From contig OU612070.1 in assembly GCA_914767715.1 (NCBI GenBank), positions 7,147,501 through 7,211,500 of the forward strand: a DNA stretch of 64,000 nt, written 5' to 3'. The notes under the pieces are model-generated. The model was not told the DNA's origin. It saw only the letters and a list, made by a program, of their open reading frames with translations, and did no database searches. This document shows, piece after piece, positions 22,199-32,290 of this stretch; the first letter of the stretch is position 1, and each line of letters opens with the position of its first letter. A program made the translations under genes and the position numbers. Origin of the DNA: Membranipora membranacea. Lineage: Eukaryota > Bryozoa > Gymnolaemata > Cheilostomatida > Membraniporidae.

Positions 22199-24913
22199 GA
22201 AAACTACATCGCATGTATGTAGTTTTGAAACATGGGTCTAACTAGGAGCTGTGCTTTCACAGTTCTATTATGCAAGTGTCAAAGATTAGATTATAATAAT
22301 TGCAAGGACCTGCAAAGCCAACAAACCATTGTCAATTATATGTATGTACAGGTAATGTGGAATAGGAATATGGAATATGCTCATGACTAAAATGGATAGC
22401 TTAAGATAATTGAGCAAATTATGAACTATGATAAAAAGGAAGGTGGTATGTTGAATCACATGTGTGATATACTGAATACAAGGATAGATGAGACTCAGAT
22501 ACAATCATGGTCAATAAAATTCCTATAGCCTATGACTATATGTAATAATAAATATAATATATATATAAATAATAACATTCAGATAACTACCGGTGCAACC
22601 AGCACTTCCAGCTCTATCAACATGACAACGATGACAAAAATACATATATCACAACCAAGACAACTACTGATGGCCAACTGTGCCTCGACTGCCCCGACAG
22701 CTTGGCCACGGTTTGGCACGTTGGCCAGACACACCACCACATCACTCGACTCTGTCTTCCAACAGCACACTAAAAAGAGTGTCCGCTGCCCAACCAATTT
22801 AAGAGCTACAAAACAAACGACTGCCATAAAAAAAATCTTCAGGCAAATCAAACGCAAACAATAAACCAGCTAAATGTAGACATCAGCCTAGCTCAAATTA
22901 ACCCTTCGCCTCAGCCGGCCCGCATCGACCAGCGACTAGCCTGCATGGCTGGATCATCTGGCCCTAACAAACACGGTGTTTGCCTCACCTTTCCATTTGT
23001 TCCAGTATTTATTTCAAAGCAATACACCAAGGACAAGTAATATAAATTTCCACATGTTCAGGGCCCTTTGGCTTGAAAAAATACTTCCTATGCCCACACC
23101 GTGAAAAGGATGTCTTTACTTATTTTATTTCCCTAAAAGCTGCAAAAATAGTAATGCCAATATTCATGTTCATTCACAATCAAGTGATGATGACATTTTT
23201 TAATGGTGATGGCTAACTGATGGCACTACAGTTGATTATCCCTGAAATCTCCTTACCTATCCACATCATTAATTTGCAGCGGTGCCTAATCCATGTTTGT
23301 TTACAGGCTAGATGCAGTAATTGTCATTGGTAATAGCTTGTTCGAATGTACAGTAGACAATTAATCCCTTAATTACTGAGTCAAACAATTAATAATCAGC
23401 AAGAATCGATGGTGCGTCAGACAGCCAAAAGTTGGTTTAATTGTTTCATTTGTGATAATCCAAATAAATCTGAATAATAAACATGCCTGCGCTATAAACA
23501 ATGCAACCAGATTTTACCTTGTGAATTTTATGAGTTCCCGCAAGAAATAAGCCCCATTTAATTTCGGCAAATTTAATGTCAATACGCAGTGTTGAGAGGA
23601 GTGTTTTTCATGGAAGGAATTTTGTTATTACACAATTGGAGCAGGGCTTATGTTTGATAATACCTACATATTGCATGCCTGAAGAAGATTTGGTGCTTCT
23701 CTTAATCATCATGTTTTCTACCCCCATTACTAGTTGCTGTTTTCTCGCGGGGCGAACATTAATAAACTGAACTTACATTGGTACATAAAATATACTATAA
23801 ACATAATAAAAATTGCCTCAATCCAAATTCAATTAGGCCGGAGCCCGGAATTGCATTGTACAAACTGTCCGACAATGTTTGTGGTTTTCCCTTGTACCAA
23901 CAATGATTCAGCATACCTAGCTTAATTGGTTTTGACAATGACGACACAGTTTTCAAAGGTACCTGTCCATCTACAGGTCAATGGTGATCATTTCTGGTCC
24001 CTGATAAGAGAGCAAAGAGCAACACAATATTTTGAGCATACTGCAGCTACTCTAAAAAGAAGTTAAGAGCAGGTGACCTTCTGCATCATTCAAACACCAC
24101 CCATAATGTTCAGAATTCAACAGGCAAGCAATATTGAGGATACAATTGTAATGGCTTTCAAATCCTTGTTTTGCGTATGGTGCTAAGACAACATGTGTTA
24201 GTTTGCATGGGCCAAATTTCCTGACAATTTAAGAAAGTTTCTGGTAGCGTTTCAATCTATTTTTGCCTGACAACACATGACTTCTTTGCTGGGGGACTTT
24301 TCATTTGATTTATTGCCAGTAGTCCTTACCGCTAACAAGTGATGATGTTTCACAAATGTATGGCAGCTGTCCTATTCTGGGAGAGATCATTTTAATTATC
24401 GTAATAAATGCACTGATACCTGGCATATCAACTCCACTATTTGGTCTTCTTTATATATATCTGGGTACAAGTCCTAAGGACTTATTCTTCTCTAGAATAT
24501 GGATATGGAATATATATATACATGTATTGTATATTTGGCAAGGGCAAATTTTGCTTTTCTGATAAATCTAAAAATGTTGGTGTGATTCAGAGAAATTTTC
24601 ACTGCATTTATGGAAATAAGTTAATGATTGATCACTAGTAAAATAAAGCCCATTTGACCATCTCTGATAGTGATGTTACTCTCAAAGCACTCAATACTGA
24701 TTTCTTAGTTGAGATTGATATCCAGTGAAATGTAACATTGGTTGATGGAACAGGGTTATTGAAGGCAAATTCAATTTAAGTTTGGAGGGTATTCAGATCC
24801 CTTTGTTTTAGCCACTGTTTATCTTTGAGATCAATTCTGACACTTCTCGCTTGTGGGTGAACACAACTCCCAAAATATGAAAATCAAAACTACATACATG
24901 CGATGTAGTTTTC
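22199..24913. mobile_element. 2.7-kb insertion with palindromic terminal inverted repeats
   Basis: The left end GAAAACTACATCGCATG continues TATGTAGTTTTGA (22199-22228). The right end carries the exact inverse, finishing at 24913. Each end is itself a hairpin (AAACTACAT facing ATGTAGTTT). The paralogous flanks downstream of units A and C run straight across this point (acaatgctgtcag), so it is an insertion into the 3' flank of unit B. Inside I find no intact transposase. A GC-richer patch at 22590-22960 has open frames on both strands without recognisable motifs. The superfamily is not assigned. Confidence 0.72.
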
Positions 24914-25129
24914 GATGTGGCTGTCAGATACAGATGTTAGATTACAGTTGCATTATATTATGTTAGTATGTATATATTTTATCATTGTGTAATATCATCA
25001 TATTTGTTGAATTCCAGAGGTGAAATTCATAACACACTAATTCAAATCAAATCAAAATGCACTAATTCAAAACAAATCCAAATTTAAAAACATTATCTAT
25101 AGTGTAATCAGTTCCGAGTGATAATGTTA

Positions 25130-25662
25130 AAGATGGAGCCCGATTCAGATCCAGCATTATTTATGGAGCCTAGACGGGCTACATTGAGCCATATTTAATA
25201 GTGTAAACCATGATGATTTATGATCTATTGAGTTATAACTCACAAGAAAATCAATATTATGCAGTGGCTAACATTGTGACACTGTTATCTTAACAAAAAT
25301 CTGAGCCCAGTGATAAGAATTCCCACACATTTACATATCTGATTTTCTTTCAAAGAAAGAAATCTAGCTTTTAAAAATACATCAGCAGAGTCAAATGTAG
25401 TTGAGGAATGTGTAACTATAATGATTTTCAAAAGCAAAAGCTATTTACTGAGAAAAATTGCTAAATGTGAATAACTCATTATTGATTGATAGGGTATTGT
25501 TTGTGAGTGTACCACTCCTGACGTCAAATCCTTCTTTATCAATGTAAACAAAACTTTCAGACATATTTTGCGCCAAAATGGAGCACATGTACACAGTCAG
25601 AATTCAGTGGTCTATCAACCTGGATGGGGATGGGAGAAAGTGAATCTGAACTAAGGCCCCCT
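25130..25662. mobile_element. 533-bp MITE in the 3' flank of unit B
   Basis: It is flanked by TTA on both sides and bounded by imperfect inverted ends (AAGATGGAGCCCGATTCAG, and AAGGGGGCCTTAGTTCAG read inward from the right). Units A and C have the uninterrupted sequence ttAGTAGAGGGTAAAAC or ttAATAGAGGGTAAAAC at this point. It has no coding capacity. Confidence 0.72.
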
Positions 25663-25817
25663 TTAATATAGGGTAAAACTGATTATTAATGTTAAGTCAG
25701 TTAAAGAGGCTTCATAGTGGCTATCTGTCTATGATCTGACAGCCTAGTTCTGAGATGTTGTCATGTGAGCTGATAAATTGCTCCACTGTATGTATGTTGA
25801 GAACTCTTCGATTGCTG

Positions 25818-28444
25818 CTAATCATCTAAATTTGTATATACATGAGAATTAGACCTGTCACCGAATGGATGTGTCTGCTGGTTATCAGGACACTCATATT
25901 GGGGATCAGCTTCAGATGTTCCCTTCACCTCACTGTTTGTTATTTGTGACATTTGCACAGCAGTGCTTGCGTCTCCACTTTTCTTTGCACTGTAAGAATG
26001 GTTTTTCAGTAATAGGCAATGATCTTTACAATAACTAAAAACTTACTCACAACCCACTGGGGTTGACAATAGATGAAAACGCAAAGAGTTTTGAACTCTC
26101 AAATATATCATGTCAGGCAATATCAAATAGTGGTGTTGCATGCTTCAGTGGGAGTGAGTGGATATTGTTTCAAACAACATTGATTGAAGTATCGTATGAT
26201 CCACTTGCAAAATTTGTATGGTTTGGTTTGTCTAGTAATATAAAGCTGAAAATATGAATACCTACTCAGGTATGTAGAATGCATTTACCTACCTTATCCC
26301 ATCTCTGTAACCTGAAAGACACTTCTTGCATGACAACACCAGATTGGCGGAAGCCAAGAGAATCAAAATGCATAATCCAATATATATGACTATGTCTGTA
26401 AACAAAAAATTAAGGAATTATGGCCCAACCCTAATTTAAAACTGACCCCTTTCTATCGTTGCTGAGGTCAAACCAAAAAAAATAAGGATGGAGAACATCT
26501 GGTTAAAGTAAATAAAAATCACAGTGTAATTAAATGAGAGCGTTACTTGACAATGTCAGAATTATAATGTGTTTACCTTTCTGCTGCAGTGCTGTAGTTG
26601 TTTGAGGAGAAGGGATCTCAGTTGTTGACAGTATTGCTGAGGTTTGACTTGCTGCTGCTGGTTCGGTTGTTGGATTTTCAGTGCCTGCAGGGATACAGTA
26701 ACGACAGTTTGGCCTCAAATTTTACCTTAGAGGAATAAATTATCAGTTAAATTGAAAGCAAGCTGTCATTTACTCACTTTCTTTACTTTATACAGACTCC
26801 GTCTTTAGTTGGCCAAATTTTATTACTAGCTTGCCATGATGGACCCGTACTAGCAACATTTAATTCTATAAACTATTTGGTATATTGGACTTTATGTAAA
26901 TCCATCGACATGTTGATCTGGGTGAAACAGCAGTTATCTGGACCACTCACCCTGACTTTAACCGACAAATGGATACATCAATTAAAAAAAGCGACCTGTT
27001 TATGTTGAGCTTAGAATGATCTCGAGTCCATAGCTATCCCCCTCCCTTATATGTGAAATGCAATACCCCATGGCCACAGAAATAATCGAGAATTGACATT
27101 GTAAAAGGCTACATTGTACCATACCTTACTTCAACAAGTTTGTAAGACTTTAAAGTTGAGGACCTATTTGTGAGCAGATTAGAATGATTACCTCGAATAA
27201 TACTGATCCTGGATTGTTCCCCAATATAGATTGTGCCATTTATGATTGCGAGTGCTTTAGCGTTGTTTATCCAACAGTTGCTCAGGTTCCCATTTCTCAA
27301 TCCGTGTCCCCCAGTGCATATCGACCATGTCACATTGCTTTCGAGGTTTATTAAACGCAGGCGATAATTCCACAAATCGGCAACAAGGAGCTTCTTAGGG
27401 GCTAATATTACACTATTCAACAACTGTCCAAACAATGCTTTGAGTGGGGGCCCATCGAGGAAACCTGTTCTCTTTGATGATCCGGCCAAGAACATGAAAG
27501 TTTTCTTGCAGTAATCGAATTCTACGATTCCATAATCTACACTCAGATACAAATTTCCATTTTCAGTCTGTACCATACGTCGAAGATTATTAGATATGTT
27601 GAGTTCTGCCAGAGTAGAAACTAAACGATTTTCATTCTCAAAGGTTCTCAGAGCGAGGTTGCCATTATCGCTGATGATCATTTGGTTCGGATTATTTAAA
27701 TCAGTAACAATATTGGTCGGATAATTAAACAAGGGGTCTTCTCCATTTCTGTAGCCTCTGCTCTGGCAGGTACCAGCAAAGCGACTTGTTAGGTTGCTAA
27801 TTCGGTCCACAAGACGAAGGCAATGACTGCCCGAGTCAGAAACAATCATCTGAGATGCGTTCCTCTGTATAAGACCAGTTATATATTGAAATCTTACGGC
27901 TTGATTATTACCAGCAACAAATGTGCAGTCCTTAGCACTACCAGCGATCATTTGTATTGTCACCCCATCGGTTGAACAGAGAGAACATCTGTCTATGAAG
28001 ATGATGTGACCTGGGTGGAACATGTCCTGTTCTATAAGCAGCACATTTGCTTGTGTGTTGATGAATCTGGTTTTCTCACTTGATGTGGATACTCTAAAAC
28101 CATAAAAGATGATTGCTTCGATAATTTCAACCTATTCGTCAGAAAATATGAATCAATTACAAAAACTCAATAAGTGAAAGGAAATCCCGACAGCTCTGCA
28201 AAATTGAGGATCCATGTTAGTTTGCATGCCTTGAAATTTCTTTGTTAGTTTTTGCAATGCGGCTCCGTCCCCTTGACATTAATTTCCTTTTTTCCCCAAG
28301 ATAATCAGACCTCATAACCTGATGTCAGTACTGTATGATAAAAACCTCAATTAATCTGATTTTGTATGGATATTTTATTACTCACTCGAGGGAGGCAGCA
28401 TATACAAGAAAGAAGGCCAGTTTGAGTATCACTGAGACCAATAT
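25818..28444 (-). CDS. NHL-repeat type I membrane protein, unit B (5 coding exons, start codon missing)
   Basis: Exons, in coding order, are 28444-28386, 28093-27192, 26684-26577, 26395-26293 and 25989-25818. Phases agree throughout (1344 nt, 448 codons including stop) and every exon matches unit A, with most residues identical by eye. It has the same plan: hydrophobic leader, NHL propeller (cores MIVSDSGSHCLRLVD and LLVADLWNYRLRLIN), Thr/Pro-rich stalk, one transmembrane helix, and a tyrosine tail with YECP and YTNL. The second tail tyrosine is Phe here (HPFGDR). The codon aligned to the unit A initiator ATG is ATA (followed by TTG GTC TCA), and no in-frame ATG precedes it before a stop. Translation must therefore start in an undetected upstream exon, start elsewhere, or fail. 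The long open reading frame argues that it was under selection until recently. Confidence 0.66.
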
Positions 28445-28581
28445 CTGCAAGAAGATGAAACAAGTTTATCAACCTGTATATAATGTACGGAAATTTAATG
28501 TTTTAAAAACACTAGGCTTGGGTCAGATGCATAAATTTAAAAAACAGTTTTTTAAATCTATGGTCAGATGACATACCATAG

Positions 28582-29012
28582 CTAGCATATATGAAAGGAG
28601 ACAATCAGTAAGGATCTCCAATCTTGTTCTCTTAGTGAAGAGATGTTTAAGACAGGATAAGAAGGAGAAGACTGAACAAGCTAGACTCCGGCAGGCACCA
28701 GCTACCCAAAAAGGATAGAGTATAGACAAAGTTGAGGACATATATACTCATCAAAGACTAGGCCTAGAGCTTCTGAGACGCAATTGTATGTCTCAGATGA
28801 AATGCCATAAATTATTTTACATTGTGAGGACACATGTGAGATCCTAGCATATATGAAAGGACATAATCAGTTAAGATCTCTAATCTTGTTCTCTTATTGA
28901 TTATTAAATAGGATGCTCAGGGCAGGATAAGAAGGAGAAGTCTCATCGAGTTAGATATGCGGCAGGCACCAGCTACCCAATCAGGATAGAGCAGAGATAG
29001 GTAAGGATATAC
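28582..29012. repeat. Two direct copies of a ~160-bp segment
   Basis: Copy 1 (28582 to about 28740) and copy 2 (28844 to about 29012) both run from ctagcatatatgaaagg through aatcttgttctctta and gataagaaggagaag to ggcaggcaccagctaccca and then ggatagag. They are clearly diverged. They lie in intron 1 of unit B. Open frames on the minus strand across them are not coding. Confidence 0.75.
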
Positions 29013-29235
29013 TATTATCATGAGCGGAAGCTCTAATTGAAAATATAGAAGATAAATGATACCATAGGCCCTTACACATGTGTTGCGAACCGGTTCAAGG
29101 ATAGCATGTGTTAGATTGTTTTGTGCTGATGCACGTTTTTTAAGTCCCTCAGCATTCATGGTAACAATTATATTTCTATTTCAAAGCCTCAAACAGCGGC
29201 GAGTTGGATTTCCTATCATTTTTTTCCTCACGTTT

Positions 29236-29690
29236 CATACAATACGCTATCTTACATACAATACGCTATCTTACATACAATACGCTATCTTACATACAAT
29301 ACGCTATCTTACATACAATACGCTATCTTACATACAATACGCTATCTTACATACAATACGCTTTCTTACATACAATACGCTATCTTACATACAATACGCT
29401 ATCTTACATACAATACGCTATCTTACATACAATACGCTATCTTACATACAATACGCTATCTTACATACAATACGCTATCTTACATACAATACGCTATCTT
29501 ACATACAATACGCTATCTTACATACAATACGCTATCTTACATACAATACGCTATCTTACATACAATACGCTATCTTACATACAATACGCTATGTTACATA
29601 CAATACGCTATCTTACATACAATACGCTATCTTACATACAATACGCTATCTTTCATACAATACGCTATCTTACATACAATACGCTATCGC
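29236..29690. repeat. 19-bp tandem satellite, about 24 copies
   Basis: The unit catacaatacgctatctta is repeated head to tail with almost no variation (single changes near 29363, 29591 and 29651). Because 19 is not a multiple of 3 and the unit has no stop in this strand, every frame stays open, giving false proteins with a 19-residue period. The array ends at the position where the other 5' exon copies have their splice donor (compare 19713-19718 and 20248-20254). Confidence 0.95.
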
Positions 29691-29691
29691 T

Positions 29692-30020
29692 ATCGGAGAG
29701 ACATGTTGTATAGATTAGATACTTCTCTATAAGTCGAGACAGATTTCAGAACACAGCTGATGCAGTTCGGAACCATATCTATTTTGCAGGTCGCTCAAGT
29801 TAAAGAGGTGACCTCAAAAATTCAAAAGGTTGCAGTAATATATGTGTATTGTCAATAGTAGATAAAGTGTAAGCTAATCGAAACTTCCTTGATCTGAATA
29901 ATTTTGAATCAAATCAGCTATGATATCAAATAACTGAGTACAAAAGAATTATTTATCAATTTCTCTGATCTGCTTTGTATGAATAACCTCCTCATATAGT
30001 ATGTGCAAACAGCAACTCGA
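29692..30020 (-). promoter_or_regulatory. Putative 5' exon and promoter of unit B, donor lost
   Basis: This is the third copy of the segment at 19718 and 20254 and lies upstream of unit B. On the minus strand it ends ..CATGTCTCTCC and then runs directly into the 19-bp satellite, so the CTAAAG and donor seen in the other copies are gone. The GGAA(G)TTTC block is slightly changed, and GATCAAAGAAAT has become GATCAGAGAAAT. A working first exon of the same type is therefore unlikely here. Confidence 0.5.
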
Positions 30021-30923
30021 TGCTGGGGTGCCGTTGGGCGGAGGGCAAACGTCTGGGGGCTCAGACTACCATGGGCCTTCAGTCATTGTAACATTTTGAG
30101 TTTTAAAATTTAACTTTAAACACTACCCAAAGTAAAATGTATGTTATAGTCAGGCAATAACTTATGATAAAGTTGTGTCAGATTTGCATGGTGAATAAAC
30201 TCAATGCTCTCCTTGGCATGAATTCTTTTACCACGCCAATCTGACACAACTTTATCATAAGTAAAGCCTGGCTATAACATGCAGTAGTCTTTTGTTATTC
30301 TTTCCGGAAGACTGTGAAACAGTTAGGAAGGGTTGTGGTGCTGAAATCTGACCTGTTTTCGTCCCAGAAACAACAACCCATATTTTGAAGAGCACTGAAG
30401 GTTGCTTCCCTTAGGTATATATACTGCAATTGTGTTCAGTTTCAAGCATGACCATCATAAGGTTGTCTCTTTTGTATAGGGTTGCATTTATTAAACATTG
30501 CCTAAGTTCAATAAATAGGAAATGTTGATTGTTTTTCTCAAATAACTCATTTAGGGGGCAAGTCTACGCCCAAACATACATTTCTTAATTCTCTGATTGA
30601 TCAAGATTTCCAGTTTATTTTTTATGTAAGAACGAACTCGATTGACTGCATTTGCAAAATGCTGAAACCTGAGCATCAACACTACCGATGTTTCTAAATA
30701 CAATAGGAGTTTCATCTTCATCGAATATATGGAATGTGAAATGAAATGGCAGAGTTTCTGCACCTGTGTTGCATATAGTCCAGCGCATCATCCCATTGAT
30801 AACCTTATAACCAATCTTGATGTGTTAAACTGGGTGACACAAAACAATGCTGTCAGACACTAATGATATATTACACTTGAATTATATTATGTTAGCATTT
30901 ATATATTTTATCATTGTATACTA
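30021..30923. other. Duplicated 3' flank of unit C
   Basis: This is the same non-coding block as 20820-21835 in the unit B flank, with scattered substitutions and small gaps. It ends at the solo LTR that begins at 30924. No exon is recognised. Confidence 0.6.
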
Positions 30924-31998
30924 TGTAGTGGATTCTTATTTTAATGGTAGTCGTGTTAAATGCTGTCAAAAGTTGTCTCCTCAAATTTTTCGATGGGACA
31001 ACTTCAACAAGTGGAAGATTTTAGTGTAATGAGTCAATGTCCACTAATCGTACATATACCACTTGTCTTGACTTTGATATTGTTGTATCAATAATTACTG
31101 CTCAATTTCTTCTATTGATTGTCCGTATTCAACAAATCCAAAAATTGTCACTCTATTTATAATTTTTTTGAGGTGACAGTAATGTGATCAACCTGATGCG
31201 ATATCACACAAGACTTGCACAAGAGATGAGTAAACGATCACTGACGAAACAGACCGAAGTGACGATAAGAGCTCAGTAATCCAAATGAGAGTAACAAATA
31301 ATCCACAGAACACTATTTATCCGTGACAGCAAAAAGTCTTCAAAGGTGTAAAGTTTAACTGCTTGGTAGTGATTCTACACGTAAGTACAGGCTAGATCAA
31401 GCGGAAGTTTATCCAGTGTAGTATCTTTATTATTCCGTGTAATAGGTAACAGCAGCAGTAATATTACATCTAGATGTATTCAGTGTAACTTCTACAGAGC
31501 GAATGCGTCACAGCAAGGAAAAATGTCCACTTTTATATGATAAGGCACTAAGTGACGGAAAACCAAAATGAGTCTGCAAACATGAAGTCTTATACAAAAA
31601 CACTTGGTGTTGGAATTCTGGTACGGTATTACAATGATGCAACATACATGTAAATTTATACAAAAGGCACATCGTGTCGGGATTCCAGCGTGCTATTACA
31701 TAGTACATGTACATTGAAATCATATAAAAAGCACTTAGTGTCCGGATTCCAGCGTGCTATTACATAGTACATGTATACATTGTTATTATATAAAAGGCAT
31801 ATAGTGTTTGAATGCAAGCATAGCATTACAGCCCAAAAATAGTTCTTCAACAGTTAAAAATAAATTTGCAGTAAATGCCTGGACCTATTACACGGTTCTA
31901 CTTCTACACATATTTTGGACATCTTGTATGTAGTGAGATCAAAATAAACTGCATGAAAAATTTACCAAAGCATATAAAAAATAATTCATTCTACTACA
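30924..31998 (-). mobile_element. Solo LTR, family 1 (minus orientation)
   Basis: The element reads TGTAGTGG...CTACTACA (TG..CA ends with a short inverted repeat). A second copy lies in opposite orientation at 58613-59424. Flanks share cta. The paralogous unit B flank (tatcattgtgtaatatcatc, about 24980) is uninterrupted, so the empty site is visible. It contains about five diverged repeats of ~75 bases, most with a TATAAAA-like box and a CACTTAGTG-like dyad. No internal retroelement genes adjoin it. The other copy lacks about 170 bases that are present here (around 31060-31230). Confidence 0.8.
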
Positions 31999-32290
31999 CT
32001 ATCATCATATTGTTGAATTCTAAAAGTTAAATTCATAACACAGTAATTCAAATCATTTCAAGACGTACCGATTCAAAACGAAGCTGAATTCAAAACATTA
32101 TCTATCTATCTATCTAATCATTTCAAAGTGATAATGTTAATAGAGGGTAAAACTGATTGTTCCGGTTAAGTCAGTTGAAGAGCATTCACAGCGGCTAACT
32201 GTCTATGATATTACAGCCTAGTTCTGAGATGTTGTAATGTGTCCTGAAGATTGCCCCACAGTATGGACATTGAGAACTCTTTAATTGCTG
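31999..32290. other. Proximal 3' flank of unit C
   Basis: It holds the sequence shared with units A and B (aattcaaat.. tracts, agggtaaaactgattgtt and cagcctagttctgagatgttg) and a short TCTA microsatellite at about 32099-32116. It is likely 3' UTR or flank of the unit C gene. Confidence 0.55.

Noticed and set aside
22532-22864. 110-residue open frame and its opposite-strand partner inside the 2.7-kb insertion
   Set aside because: Both strands are open because of local composition; no transposase or other motif is found.
29236-29690. CRISPR-like array
   Set aside because: Copies are contiguous without spacers, and the host is a eukaryote.
29080-29718. Open frames of 212 and 169 residues on the plus strand
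   Set aside because: They are frame readings of the 19-bp satellite, with no start context, domain or unique sequence.
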